The translations under genes and the position numbers were made by a program. Below the pieces are notes generated by a model. The model saw nothing but the letters and a program-made list of their open reading frames with translations, did no database searches and was not told the DNA's origin. From contig NZ_FTMX01000004.1 of NCBI RefSeq assembly GCF_900156045.1, positions 62,001-126,000 of the forward strand: a stretch of DNA of 64,000 bases. The letters run 5' to 3'. Below are positions 7,393 to 15,809 of the stretch, in pieces. Positions within the stretch are counted from its first letter, which is position 1. Every line of letters begins with the position of its first letter. This DNA is from Peribacillus simplex. Lineage in GTDB: Bacteria > Bacillota > Bacilli > Bacillales > DSM-1321.

Positions 7393-7433
7393 TTTACTAC
7401 CTCCAATAACTTCATTTTTTTATAATAACCAAC

Positions 7434-7538
7434 TTGAACAGTTGGTCGAATTATCACATTAATGGCTACATCAGATAGTTGCTCAATAGGAAAGGCAATT
7501 GCACCAGCAATGCGGTCAGCATCAATTGCGGATGGTTT
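7434..7538 (-). pseudogene. C-terminal vestige of an SDR oxidoreductase
   Basis: The minus-strand frame reads IDADRIAGAIAFPIEQ, then VAINVIIRPTVQ. This is the standard end of NADP-dependent SDRs of the clavaldehyde-dehydrogenase / YdfG type (IDADAIARAIAFAIEQP..V.VNEI.VRPT.Q). The rest of that gene is gone. It is a different SDR from the intact one at 7582-8289. Confidence 0.65.
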
Positions 7539-7581
7539 CATCCAACACAGCTAAACACTTAATGTTTCTTGAACTGTATTT

Positions 7582-8289
7582 TTACCAATCCATTAGTTTT
7601 CCACCTCTGAAAAATTTTCCGTTTGGTCCTTCAGATCCGATTGTTGCTAACCATAAGAAAGACTCAGCTGCTTGCTTAGGTGTCGTTGGGGCAGATGGTC
7701 CACCCATCTCTGAGCTTACCCATCCTGGATCGACAGCGTTTATTTTAATATCACCTTTGACTTCTCCAGCAAGCAATTGTGTCAATCCGTTTAAGGCAAG
7801 CTTAGATAACTTATATGCTCCCACTCCTGGATATGACAATTGGCTCATCACGCCATATTCTGAGGAAACATTAATAATTCTGCCATAGCCGTGTTTTTCC
7901 ATGATGGGAATAAAGGAACGGATTACATGGTAAACTCCAAAAAAATTGGTTTCCATTGTTTTCTCCAGAATGGAAGGGTCCATAGCCACTAACTTTTTAT
8001 CCTCATCCAAATACACGCCTGCATTATTAATCAATACATCTAATCTTCCATATCGCTCATTTACAGTGATCGCGGCCTGAAGAATGCTTTCTTGATTGTC
8101 TACATCCATTACCAGAAAAGATACGTCTAAATCTGACTTCTTAAGTTTATTGGCAATTTTATGACCCATTATTGGATCTCGACTTGTCAAGATGACCATA
8201 AAACCTTCCAAAGCCAATTGTTTGACCAGCTCATATCCAATTCCTCGATTACCGCCAGTGACAAGTGCAACTTTTGTATCCTTTAACAT
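7582..8289 (-). CDS. Short-chain dehydrogenase/reductase (SDR)
   Basis: A 235-residue classical SDR. The cofactor motif TGGNRGIG (about residues 11-18), NNAG (about 86-89), the catalytic serine in INVSSEYG and the YxxxK pair in AYKLSKLALN are all present, with a PGWVSSEMGG cap. It should reduce a carbonyl with NAD(P)H, as in the carbonyl-reductase-like SDRs. RBS GGGAGG lies 10 nt before the ATG. About 155-185 bp upstream is a near-ideal MerR-type promoter (8444-8474) facing this gene, and the MerR gene itself is nearby, so induction with the alcohol dehydrogenase at 9658 is likely. Confidence 0.85.
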   Translation of the reverse strand: MLKDTKVALVTGGNRGIGYELVKQLALEGFMVILTSRDPIMGHKIANKLKKSDLDVSFLVMDVDNQESILQAAITVNERYGRLDVLINNAGVYLDEDKKLVAMDPSILEKTMETNFFGVYHVIRSFIPIMEKHGYGRIINVSSEYGVMSQLSYPGVGAYKLSKLALNGLTQLLAGEVKGDIKINAVDPGWVSSEMGGPSAPTTPKQAAESFLWLATIGSEGPNGKFFRGGKLMDW

Positions 8290-8443
8290 TTTCCAATATC
8301 CTCCCTTTTTTGCCTGCTAATCATAGGCAAGCGTAGGTTATTGCACAATCTAGAAAAATGAAGGAATCAACCCTATTCCCCGAAGAATGTTTAAAAATAT
8401 CATTTATCACGCTTTGTAGTAATTATTATTAGTTACATGACTA

Positions 8444-8474
8444 AGTATAAGGGTTAGAGTGGACTCTAATTCAA
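8444..8474 (-). promoter_or_regulatory. MerR-type promoter for the SDR gene
   Basis: On the minus strand, TTGAAT (-35, 8474-8469) and TATACT (-10, 8449-8444) are separated by 19 bp. The perfect dyad TTAGAGT-CC-ACTCTAA (8469-8454) lies centrally across the spacer. The overlong spacer with a centred dyad is the hallmark of MerR-activated promoters. Confidence 0.75.
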
Positions 8475-8528
8475 GGGGAGAATTTATAAATAATAAATAA
8501 TTTTTTCTATTGGCTTATTGTTAACCTT

Positions 8529-8748
8529 GGCTGTTTTCGTAAAGATTGTTGTTTTTAAAACGAAACGATTTAAGGTTGATTGAAGCGCAAGTGCGAGACT
8601 CCTGCGGGAGCAGCGGGACAGGTGAGACCCCACAGGCGTTTACGCCGAGAGAGGCTCACCGCCAGCCCCGCGGAAAGCGAGCATCTGGAGGGGAAATTAA
8701 CCACACCGCTTTACTTGGTAAATAGCAACAAAGTATGCGAAAACAGCC
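8529..8748. mobile_element. 220-bp MITE-like repeat, copy 1
   Basis: A non-coding element bounded by the inverted termini GGCTGTTTTCG / CGAAAACAGCC, with a GC-rich, structured centre (GAGACTCCTGCGGGAGCAGC…) typical of a repeat dispersed in Bacillus genomes. Copy 2 at 30120-30337 is almost identical. The 87-codon ORF across it (8580-8843) has no RBS and is an artefact of its GC richness. Confidence 0.75.
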
Positions 8749-8855
8749 TTAACTTTAGATTTGGTCACTTTGTATCGTTAAATGAAGTGGGAGTAGAGCA
8801 CATGCTGTGGTTTTGGAATAGCATTGCTTTATTGGCACAGTAAATATCATAAATA

Positions 8856-8898
8856 GAGCAACCGATCCTACAAATTAGGTTTGAAGGATCGGTTGTTC
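8856..8898. terminator. Terminator hairpin of the MerR gene
   Basis: GAGCAACCGATCCT pairs with AGGATCGGTTGTTC (14 bp) around a 15-nt loop, just beyond the 3' end of the minus-strand MerR gene. Confidence 0.75.
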
Positions 8899-8902
8899 TA
8901 TG

Positions 8903-9313
8903 TTAATTAAAATTCCCAATTTTATCGTTTTTATGAATATCTTCCGTTCCAGCCTCCAAGGCAGTTTTATAATAGTTACATTTAAGGTTTATTAGTTCCA
9001 TAGTTTTGTTCATTTCTTCCAACTGTGCTTCTACAGCAGCTTTACGTTCTAAGAACATGTCATATCTTTGCTGTAGGGTGGAATCCCCATCAGTACACCA
9101 ATCGATGAAATTTTTAATTTCTTTAATAGGCATCCCGGTGGATTTAAGACATTCAATGATTTTTAAAGCGTTAATGTCGGATTCCTTAAACAGTCGTGTT
9201 CCGTTAGGTGTTCGTTCTACAAAAGGCAAAAGTCCCTCCTTGTCGTAGTAACGTAAGGTATATGTTGTAAGGTTCAATTCTTTTGCAGCTTCACTAATAG
9301 AATATTTGTTCAT
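8903..9313 (-). CDS. MerR family regulator (AdhR-like)
   Basis: A 136-residue MerR protein. The N-terminal winged HTH (KYSISEAAKELNLTTYTLRY, then YDKEGLLPFVERTPNGTRLF) is followed by the long dimerisation coiled coil (about residues 80-120) and a short tail without the metal-binding cysteines of MerR/CueR. It thus belongs with small-molecule or electrophile sensors such as B. subtilis AdhR. The start at 9313 is chosen over an upstream in-frame codon because it begins at the conserved MNKYSISE and has GGAG at the proper distance. Dyads with the half-site TTAGAGT occur at its own promoter, at the divergent alcohol dehydrogenase promoter and at the SDR promoter at 8444-8474. Confidence 0.88.
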   Translation of the reverse strand: MNKYSISEAAKELNLTTYTLRYYDKEGLLPFVERTPNGTRLFKESDINALKIIECLKSTGMPIKEIKNFIDWCTDGDSTLQQRYDMFLERKAAVEAQLEEMNKTMELINLKCNYYKTALEAGTEDIHKNDKIGNFN

Positions 9314-9345
9314 TGTTTTCACTCCTATTCTCCTCGAGCATAAAT

Positions 9346-9362
9346 TTCGAGTTAACTCTAAG
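9346..9362. promoter_or_regulatory. MerR operator in front of the merR gene
   Basis: GAGTTAACTC (9349-9358, perfect palindrome) lies within the longer TTAGAGTTAACTCGAAA on the minus strand. It shares the half-site with the promoters at 9503 and 8444, but the flanking -35/-10 are weak, which suggests low-level autoregulation. Confidence 0.6.
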
Positions 9363-9502
9363 GTGTGAAACGATTTTATCATGGGTATTGCTGAGTGTCA
9401 AAATCACCTTTAAATGAATTTTAAATACATAAATGTGTTATAGTCCTAAATTGCTAGCTGAATTGTCACCTGAACGAATGATAAAAAATATAAGTAAATG
9501 AC

Positions 9503-9533
9503 TTGACTTAGAGTTAACTATAAGGATTAACAT
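9503..9533 (+). promoter_or_regulatory. MerR-type promoter for the alcohol dehydrogenase
   Basis: TTGACT (9503-9508), a 19-bp spacer, and TAACAT (9528-9533). The near-perfect dyad CTTAGAGTTAACTATAAG (9507-9524) is centred in the spacer, with exactly the geometry seen at 8444-8474. Confidence 0.72.
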
Positions 9534-9564
9534 TGTTTTGCAAGAGAAAAGTGGAGGGATAGAA

Positions 9565-9630
9565 ATGAAGGAAAGAGAGCTTTCAAACCTAATTTTTCAT
9601 TTCTCCTCTAGTTACAAAGCATTCTCTTGA
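9565..9630 (+). CDS. Possible 21-residue leader peptide
   Basis: An ATG preceded by GTGGAGGG opens a 21-codon frame (MKERELSNLIFH…) between the MerR-type promoter and the alcohol dehydrogenase. The RBS is good but the sequence is too short to judge. It could also be the remnant of a lost first gene. Confidence 0.2.
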   Translation: MKERELSNLIFHFSSSYKAFS

Positions 9631-9657
9631 AAAATATATTTAATTGGAGGTTTTTAG

Positions 9658-10698
9658 ATGGTAACTGCCAAAGCAAGAGCTGTCGACGGTCCTGACAGAC
9701 CTTTTCGAGCAGCAGAAATTAAAAGACGTGACCTAGATTTACATGATGTTTTAATTGAGATTAAATTTGCAGGCATATGTCACTCAGACATCCATTCAGC
9801 GCACGGCGAATGGGGACCCGTTAACTATCCACTTGTCCCGGGACACGAGATTGCGGGAATCGTTACCGATGTAGGAACTGAGGTAACAAAGTATAAAGTC
9901 GGTGACCGAGTAGGGGTCGGATGTATGGTTGACTCCTGTGGAAAATGTGAGAACTGCCTTAAAGGGGAAGAACAATACTGCCTAAAAGGACATGTTCCAA
10001 CTTACGCTGGTGTCGACAAATATGGTGAGCCTACACAAGGTGGTTATTCTACACATATCGTCGTAACCGAGGACTTTGTTGTAAGAATTCCTGATAACAT
10101 TGAACTCGACGTCGCAGCACCACTACTTTGCGCAGGCATTACAACCTACTCACCATTAAACCATTGGGGAGCTGGTCCAGGCAAGAAAGTAGCGGTTGTT
10201 GGTTTGGGAGGTCTTGGCCATATGGCAGTCAAGATGGCACATGCTATGGGTGCAGATGTTACCGTTCTATCACAAACAATGAATAAAAAAGAGGACGGCT
10301 TGCAGTTTGGAGCAGACAACTACTATGCTACTAGCGACCGAGATACATTTGAGCAGCTTGCAGGATCTTTTGATTTAATCATCAACACAGTAAGTGCAAA
10401 GATCGATCTTGATGCGTATTTCTCCTTACTCACCCTCGATGGCACTATGGTGAATGTCGGTGCTCCTGGAGAGCCATTGTCCCTAAACGTGATATCACTT
10501 ATCGCTCATCGTCGTTCATTTGCAGGTTCCGCGATTGGCGGCATTCGTGAAACTCAGGAAATGTTGGATTTCTGTGCAAAACATCATATTGCTCCTAAGA
10601 TTGAAGTAATCTCTGCTGATCAAATTGATGAAGCATATGAGCGTGTCTTAGCATCAGATGTAAAGTATCGATTTGTTATTGACACTAGTACAATCTAA
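9658..10698 (+). CDS. Zinc-dependent NAD(P) alcohol dehydrogenase
   Basis: A 346-residue medium-chain dehydrogenase of the YahK/AdhA (cinnamyl-alcohol-dehydrogenase-like) group, which interconverts aldehydes and alcohols. The catalytic zinc site is [14 protein letters not shown] with VPGHEIAG. The structural-zinc lobe has four cysteines ([16 protein letters not shown]). The Rossmann motif is [14 protein letters not shown] (about residues 182-195). RBS TTGGAGG is 8 nt before the ATG. It is expressed from a MerR-type promoter, is probably an aldehyde-stress gene, and is followed by an alpha/beta hydrolase. Confidence 0.9.
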   Translation: MVTAKARAVDGPDRPFRAAEIKRRDLDLHDVLIEIKFAGICHSDIHSAHGEWGPVNYPLVPGHEIAGIVTDVGTEVTKYKVGDRVGVGCMVDSCGKCENCLKGEEQYCLKGHVPTYAGVDKYGEPTQGGYSTHIVVTEDFVVRIPDNIELDVAAPLLCAGITTYSPLNHWGAGPGKKVAVVGLGGLGHMAVKMAHAMGADVTVLSQTMNKKEDGLQFGADNYYATSDRDTFEQLAGSFDLIINTVSAKIDLDAYFSLLTLDGTMVNVGAPGEPLSLNVISLIAHRRSFAGSAIGGIRETQEMLDFCAKHHIAPKIEVISADQIDEAYERVLASDVKYRFVIDTSTI

Positions 10699-10773
10699 GT
10701 TGCTAAATTACTATCTAAACTGCCTGTAACGGTTGTTTGTAGTATCTCTAAAAAAATATTGAAGAAGAAGGCG

Positions 10774-11736
10774 ATGGAAAAAATGTCACAGGCAGATAAC
10801 TATATTTTTGAGTTAAGTAATAAAGTTACAAGAAAATCTGTTTCATACAAAAACAGGTTTGGAATCAAAATTGCAGCAGATCTTTACATGCCAAAGGATT
10901 CTGATGAGACAAAGAAACATGCAGGTATTATTATAGGTGCGCCTTATGGCGGTGTAAAAGAGCAGGGGTCTGGTATTTATGCCCAAAACATGGCAGAGCG
11001 TGGTTTTATAGCACTTACATTTGACCCATCGTACAACGGATACAGTGACGGTGAACCACGACACATTTCTTCTCCAGATCTATTCGTAGAAGATTTCAGT
11101 GCAGCCGTTGATTATTTAGGTACACGTCCATTTGTAGATAAGAATCAAATTGGAGCAATAGGTATGTGTGGTAGTGGTGGTTTTGCGATCAGTGCAGCTC
11201 AGGTAGATAGGCGCATCAAGGCTATAGCCACGGTGAGCATGTATGATATATCCCGTGTAGCAGCAAACGGCTGGAAGGATTCATTTACTGAAGAAGATCG
11301 CAACAGTATACTGGATGCAATAGCCGAGCAACGTTACGTGGATTTTGACTCAGGCCAGCCAACGCTCGCCCAGCGAGGAGCACCTATTGGATTTGACGAA
11401 AATACAGACCCTATTGGTCGCGAGTTTGGCGAGTTCTATTCTACGCCTCGTGGGTATCACCCGAACTCAATTACTCAATTTACCGTAACAAGCAGCATGT
11501 CATTTATGAACTTCCCTCTGCTTACACACATTAAATCGATTTCGCCGCGCCCGATTTTGTTTATCATTGGCGAGCACGCTCATTCACGATACTTTAGTGA
11601 AGATGCTTACGAATTGGCTGAGGAACCAAAAGAGCTGTACATCGTTCCAAATGCAGGACATGTTGATTTGTACGACAAGACAGATTTCATTCCTTTCGAC
11701 ATGTTGGAATCATTCTTTACCGAGAATTTAAAGTAA
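10774..11736 (+). CDS. Alpha/beta hydrolase (dienelactone hydrolase / YcjY-like)
   Basis: About 320 residues. The core begins with VTRKSVSYKNRFGIKIAADL, the oxyanion-loop region IIIGAPYGGVKEQGSG and the nucleophile elbow IGMCGSGGFA. A cysteine sits where most hydrolases have serine, as in dienelactone hydrolases. Later, ILFIIGEHAHSRYF supplies the acid residue and PNAGHVDLYD the histidine. It probably cleaves an ester or lactone. The start is uncertain: ATG 10774 is preferred (AAGAAGAAGG upstream), with ATG 10783 and TTG 10759 as alternatives. It lies 75 bp after the alcohol dehydrogenase and shares its transcript up to the terminator at 11744. Confidence 0.8.
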   Translation: MEKMSQADNYIFELSNKVTRKSVSYKNRFGIKIAADLYMPKDSDETKKHAGIIIGAPYGGVKEQGSGIYAQNMAERGFIALTFDPSYNGYSDGEPRHISSPDLFVEDFSAAVDYLGTRPFVDKNQIGAIGMCGSGGFAISAAQVDRRIKAIATVSMYDISRVAANGWKDSFTEEDRNSILDAIAEQRYVDFDSGQPTLAQRGAPIGFDENTDPIGREFGEFYSTPRGYHPNSITQFTVTSSMSFMNFPLLTHIKSISPRPILFIIGEHAHSRYFSEDAYELAEEPKELYIVPNAGHVDLYDKTDFIPFDMLESFFTENLK

Positions 11737-11743
11737 TAAACTT

Positions 11744-11790
11744 AAACAAACGGGGGCGTTGGATCAGAAGGATCATGCCCCTGTTTGTTT
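11744..11790 (+). terminator. Strong Rho-independent terminator
   Basis: AAACAAACGGGGGC pairs with GCCCCTGTTTGTTT (14 bp, one wobble) after the hydrolase gene, ending the alcohol dehydrogenase operon. Confidence 0.8.
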
Positions 11791-12015
11791 AGGTTTCTCC
11801 TGGCACAAAATCAGTTTAATTTAAGTATATTTCTTCAAAAAGTTAATGAAGAAAGCGGATTTTCTTATCGGGAACCTTGTAATTGAACAAATTCATAATA
11901 GCAAGTAGTTTAGGACTTCTTAAGATAAGTTATATTGCTGTTATTATTGCAGCTTCCTCATTTAGCGGTATACCCCGTGTCAAACAAAATGCAATGCCAA
12001 AGGAGCTGTGTATAA

Positions 12016-13224
12016 ATGGATAATAAGACTTCTAACAATTCTTTTAGGACTGCCTTGTTGTTAGCGATATTTTCAGCAATAGGGCCATTTACCGTTGATA
12101 TGTATCTCTCATCGCTGCCCCAAATGATGAATGATTTTAATACAACGGCCTCTTTCATTCAGGCGAGCCTAACTGCCAGTTTGTCAGGGTTAGGTCTGGG
12201 GCAGCTTGTTGCAGGTCCTTTAAGCGATGTTCATGGAAGGCGTAAGCCTTTGTTGATTTCGATGCTGCTCTATTTTATTATTTCTATAGTATGTGCGTTT
12301 TCCCCAAGCATCGGTATATTTATTGTTTTGCGCTTCATTCAAGGATTTGTTGCTTCCGCAGGGCTTGTTATTTCTCGCGCGATTGTTCGTGATCGCTACA
12401 GTGGAGCAGAAATGGTCAAATTCATGGCACTGTTGACGATGATTAGTAATGTCGCTCCATTGATTTCCCCTACTGCTGGAAGCACGGTGACTACGTTCAC
12501 TTCATGGATCGGTGTGTTTATTTTTCTAGGTTTTTTAGGGCTTTTTTTAACAGGCATATCCATAAGGGGAATAAAAGAAAGCTTGCCTGTTGAGCAGCGT
12601 GTTCCCAGCAATTTTAGGCAAATATTAAGAAACTATGGTTCCTTGCTTCGAGATCGGAACTTTATGGGGTATGCGCTTGTCAATGGCATATTGTTCTCTG
12701 GTGTATTCGCCTATGTTGCCGGCACTCCATTTATTTATCAAAATATGTATGGCATATCGCCTCAACTGTTTTCGGTTCTTTTTGCCTTAAATGGGCTTGG
12801 GATTATTCTGGGATCACAGCTTGTCAAACGACTGGCAGAGAGGATGGACGAACACCGAATCTTTCGGATTGGACTGATGTTAGCTTTCATCACTACCACT
12901 GTGATCTTGTTTGTCGTGCTAGTTCACGGACCTTTTGTTGCTTTGTTCATTGCAATCTTCTTATTCGCAGCAGCTATTGGAATGATTGGACCGGTTTCAT
13001 TTACACTGGCTATGGAATCACAAGGGCATATTGCCGGGAGTGCGGCCGCCATATTAGGCTCGCTTCAATTTGCGTTAGGGGCTGTCACTTCCCCTTTAGT
13101 AGGTATCGCCGGAGAAAATTCCGCCGTACCCTTCGGAATAACAATTTTTTTGACAAGTATTCTGGCTGTTATCTCCTACGTTATCTTGGTGAAAAGGTCA
13201 TCAACAGCTTCACAATATATGTAA
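12016..13224 (+). CDS. Bcr/CflA-type multidrug efflux MFS transporter
   Basis: A 402-residue, 12-helix drug:proton antiporter of the Bcr/CflA group. The first helix ends FSAIGPFTVDMYLSSLPQM, and GLGLGQLVAGPLSDVHGRRK is the loop 2-3 MFS motif. FIQGFVASAGLVISRAIVRD is the motif-C-like segment of this family. RBS AGGAG is 10 nt before the ATG. It probably exports hydrophobic drugs or small metabolites through the cell membrane. The specificity cannot be read from sequence. The next gene encodes a GyrI-like ligand-binding protein 43 bp downstream, possibly in the same unit. Confidence 0.88.
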   Translation: MDNKTSNNSFRTALLLAIFSAIGPFTVDMYLSSLPQMMNDFNTTASFIQASLTASLSGLGLGQLVAGPLSDVHGRRKPLLISMLLYFIISIVCAFSPSIGIFIVLRFIQGFVASAGLVISRAIVRDRYSGAEMVKFMALLTMISNVAPLISPTAGSTVTTFTSWIGVFIFLGFLGLFLTGISIRGIKESLPVEQRVPSNFRQILRNYGSLLRDRNFMGYALVNGILFSGVFAYVAGTPFIYQNMYGISPQLFSVLFALNGLGIILGSQLVKRLAERMDEHRIFRIGLMLAFITTTVILFVVLVHGPFVALFIAIFLFAAAIGMIGPVSFTLAMESQGHIAGSAAAILGSLQFALGAVTSPLVGIAGENSAVPFGITIFLTSILAVISYVILVKRSSTASQYM

Positions 13225-13267
13225 CTTTCAAACATCATGAAAAAGTATAAAGAAGGGAACAAAACTA

Positions 13268-13894
13268 ATGAAATACGAATGGAGAAAACAAGAAAAGAAT
13301 TTATATATTCCAAAACAAAAACCTGAACTAGTAACAATTCCAGAACAGAAATTTTTTTTGATAAAGGGAAAAGGAAATCCAAATGAGCATGTATTCGCTG
13401 AAAAGATAGGTGTTCTTTATTCATTGGCTTATGCGGTCAGAATGATGCCGAAGCAAGGATACACTCCAGATGGATATTTTGAATATACTGTATATCCATT
13501 AGAAGGAATTTGGGATTTAACAGAGGAGGGAAAGAAATTAGATACATTGAATAAAGATGAATTATTATATACTATCATGATTAGACAACCAGATTTCGTA
13601 ACAAAAGAAATAGTAGAGAGAGCATTTGAAAATGTAGAAAAAAAGAAACCACATCCATTTCTAAATGATGCAAAGTTCGGTACCTTTCAAGATGGTTTAT
13701 CTATCCAAATGCTTCATGTAGGTCCTTATGATGATGAACCTCAAAGTTTTGAATTAATGAATGAATTCATAAAAAATAATAATCTTGAAAGAACTTCATT
13801 ACAACATAGAGAAATATATCTTTCAGATTTTAGAAAAGTTGAACCTGCAAAATTAAAAACCGTATTGAGATATAAGGTTAAGCCAATTGAATAG
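13268..13894 (+). CDS. GyrI-like small-molecule-binding domain protein
   Basis: A 208-residue, stand-alone GyrI/effector-binding-type protein with no DNA-binding domain. It begins KYEWRKQEKNLYIPKQKPEL, contains FFLIKGKGNPN and continues through YTVYPLEGIWDLTEEG, MIRQPDFVTKE and MLHVGPYDDEPQSFELM to EIYLSDFRKVEPAKLKTVLR. This order matches Bacillus proteins annotated as GyrI-like or SbmC-like, thought to bind or degrade hydrophobic toxic compounds. RBS AAGAAGGG lies upstream of the ATG. Its position behind a multidrug exporter supports a detoxification role (inference). Confidence 0.8.
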   Translation: MKYEWRKQEKNLYIPKQKPELVTIPEQKFFLIKGKGNPNEHVFAEKIGVLYSLAYAVRMMPKQGYTPDGYFEYTVYPLEGIWDLTEEGKKLDTLNKDELLYTIMIRQPDFVTKEIVERAFENVEKKKPHPFLNDAKFGTFQDGLSIQMLHVGPYDDEPQSFELMNEFIKNNNLERTSLQHREIYLSDFRKVEPAKLKTVLRYKVKPIE

Positions 13895-14219
13895 CATAAT
13901 CTTTTAGCTCCTAACATGAATTCATTATTTAATGTAGGAAAGATGTTAAGTAGTGTACTTAAAGTTACAGGCATCAATAGGGTGCAAGAGACCATAAAAA
14001 ATGAAGTGAACCTATATAGTTTTCCATAATCGGTTGTGATTGTGTTCGGGTGCTATGATAATATGGCTCATAGTTAAATGAGGGTGTAAAAGAGGAACTA
14101 AACAGCCCACCCCTATTTTGCATATTTTACCTATTGGAAACCATCTATTATTTGGGGTGCATTTCTTTGCAGGGAATTTGTCCCTTTTGTCAAATTAGTT
14201 AAACAAAGGGGATGAAAAA
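13895..14219. other. 325-bp interval without a confident gene
   Basis: Only a 37-codon frame (13916-14029, MNSLFNVGKMLSSVLKVTG…) stands out, and it lacks a recognisable RBS. A purine-rich RBS (AAAGGGGATG) near the end belongs to the next gene. Confidence 0.4.
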
Positions 14220-14435
14220 ATGAATGATGATTATGAGAAAATCGGTATTTTATTATCCAATATGACAAACGAAGTAGTGTCGAGTAGAGTAAGGGTTAGA
14301 GCTATAGTAGAATTACTGGGTGAAAAAGGACTAATAACACGAGAAGAGTACGAAGAGAGGTTTAAAAAAGTTTTTGAACGAGATGCAATTTCGTATAGAA
14401 ATGATCTATTGAAAGAAGTCAAAATTGATGAATAA
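14220..14435 (+). CDS. Small uncharacterised protein
   Basis: 71 residues, charged and mainly helical (NDDYEKIGILLSNMTNEVVS, then VRAIVELLGEKGLITREEYE). The LGEKGLITREEYEERFKKV segment resembles the short SHOCT-like or 'start-of-helix' motifs found in many small bacterial proteins. There is no membrane segment or cysteine. A strong RBS (AAAGGGGATG) lies about 7 nt before the ATG. It stands alone between the GyrI-like gene and a decayed paiB. Function unknown. Confidence 0.6.
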   Translation: MNDDYEKIGILLSNMTNEVVSSRVRVRAIVELLGEKGLITREEYEERFKKVFERDAISYRNDLLKEVKIDE

Positions 14436-14444
14436 AAGGAGAAG

Positions 14445-14471
14445 GCATCCATTAATTTGGGTGTTTTTTTA
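14445..14471 (+). terminator. Probable terminator
   Basis: GCATCCA pairs with TGGGTGT (with G:T pairs) and is followed by seven T's, directly after the small gene. Confidence 0.5.
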
Positions 14472-14515
14472 TTAAAGCTAAGTTAAAGCCAAATCATCCA
14501 TTGCAAAAACAAAAG

Positions 14516-14860
14516 TTAATTGTTAATCAACTGGAACAAATGGCTTCTTAACCGGTTTCTTTTTCTCATCGCTTCTATTTTCTTGATTTTTATTTTGCAT
14601 CCTTGGACTACTTTGTTCATACCAGCGAGAAACTCAGCATCTATATCTTGCAAACTGTATGAACTGTCAGGAGCTTCGTACTTCGATACCAAATCATGTA
14701 GGGCGCTAATTAACGCATGTTCATCCTCTTGCAGTTCGCTTTTCTCCATTAACATGAACGGTCACATAATTCCATGTTGGTACTGCTTTATCCGTGTCAT
14801 ACCAAGATGGAGAGATATAACAATGTAGGCCATGAAATCTATACAATTTAGTCTTCTATA
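14516..14860 (-). pseudogene. paiB-like FMN-binding regulator/protease family, truncated
   Basis: On the minus strand one frame reads [20 protein letters not shown], then [11 protein letters not shown], a hallmark of PaiB proteins (ISPSWY....VPTWNY..VH..G). A frameshift near 14735 moves the sequence into the frame with [20 protein letters not shown] and FLAGMNKVVQGCKIKIKKIE, the PaiB C-terminal half. The N-terminal 70 residues or so are missing because the EamA gene begins just upstream. Truncation and frameshift make it a pseudogene. Confidence 0.7.
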
Positions 14861-14877
14861 AGCTAACTTTCATTGAA

Positions 14878-15780
14878 TTAGCTTTTCTCTGATACATCTC
14901 CGTTTTTTGATACGGGAGCATTCTTGCCTAATATAACAGAAAAGACAACAATCACTGCTATTACAAGAGTGAAAATTGTGATGGATTCATCTAGAAATAC
15001 TGTTGCAAATAGAATCATCAAAAATGGTTGTAAATATTGAATCTGACTAACTCTTGCTATCCCGCCCAAAGCCATTCCGCTATACCAAGCAACATATGCT
15101 AGAAATTGACTAACCACTGCGAGATAAATAAAACTAATCCAAGCATGTATTGGTGCATGAAGCATTTCAGTTGTCAGATTCAGCCCAACTGGAATAATGA
15201 AAAATGGAGCACCGATCATAATTGCCCATGCAATCACTTGCCAGCTACCTAATTCTTTCGCTAAATCTCCCCCTTCTGCGTAACTAAGTCCGAGAATGAT
15301 CACTGCTGCCAGTAAGGCTAAATCGGCTAATTGCAATTGGCCGAATCCAAGATGAAGTGCATACATAATTACCGCTAAAGAGCTGATCATACTTGAAATC
15401 CAGAATTTGAGAGATGGGATTTCACCTGCCCTAAATATAGCAAATCCGGCTGTCGCTAACGGTAACAGAGCCAATTCCACAGCTCCATGAGAAACAGGCA
15501 AGAATTCCATTGCCCAAGAAGTGAGGAGAGGAAATCCTAAAACTGCACCGAAGGCAACTATGAGTAGACGTTTGAATTGGCGAAGAGAAGGTAGTCTTTC
15601 CTTTCGAACAATCAGTACCACGGCTACTAAAATAGCGGCTACAACTGTTCGGCCTAATCCAACGATCGTCGTCCCAAAATATTCTACTGCAATACTTGTA
15701 GAAGGGAGTGTTAAGCTAAAACAAATGACCCCCACTAATCCCAAAAATAATCCGAATTTTTCTCTTGTTTCTTCCCGCAT
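14878..15780 (-). CDS. EamA/DMT-family membrane transporter
   Basis: About 300 residues with ten predicted membrane helices arranged as two EamA repeats, the pattern of drug/metabolite exporters. The first repeat starts FGLFLGLVGVICFSLTLPST; the second contains LALLAAVIILGLSYAEGGDL and AVVSQFLAYVAWYSGMALGG. I prefer ATG 15780 (the MREETREK start), with purine-rich sequence upstream, over GTG 15816. It is divergent from a MocR regulator; such pairs usually form a regulator-target unit in which the exporter carries amino acids, cofactor precursors or amine compounds. Substrate not predictable. Confidence 0.85.
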   Translation of the reverse strand: MREETREKFGLFLGLVGVICFSLTLPSTSIAVEYFGTTIVGLGRTVVAAILVAVVLIVRKERLPSLRQFKRLLIVAFGAVLGFPLLTSWAMEFLPVSHGAVELALLPLATAGFAIFRAGEIPSLKFWISSMISSLAVIMYALHLGFGQLQLADLALLAAVIILGLSYAEGGDLAKELGSWQVIAWAIMIGAPFFIIPVGLNLTTEMLHAPIHAWISFIYLAVVSQFLAYVAWYSGMALGGIARVSQIQYLQPFLMILFATVFLDESITIFTLVIAVIVVFSVILGKNAPVSKNGDVSEKS

Positions 15781-15809
15781 CTTCTCTAACCCCCCCATTT
15801 TTATATTTT

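Noticed and set aside
8580..8843. 87-codon plus-strand ORF
   Set aside because: It lies in the MITE-like repeat, has no RBS and a composition dictated by the GC-rich repeat. The sister ORF at 30106-30372 exists only because the second repeat copy is there.
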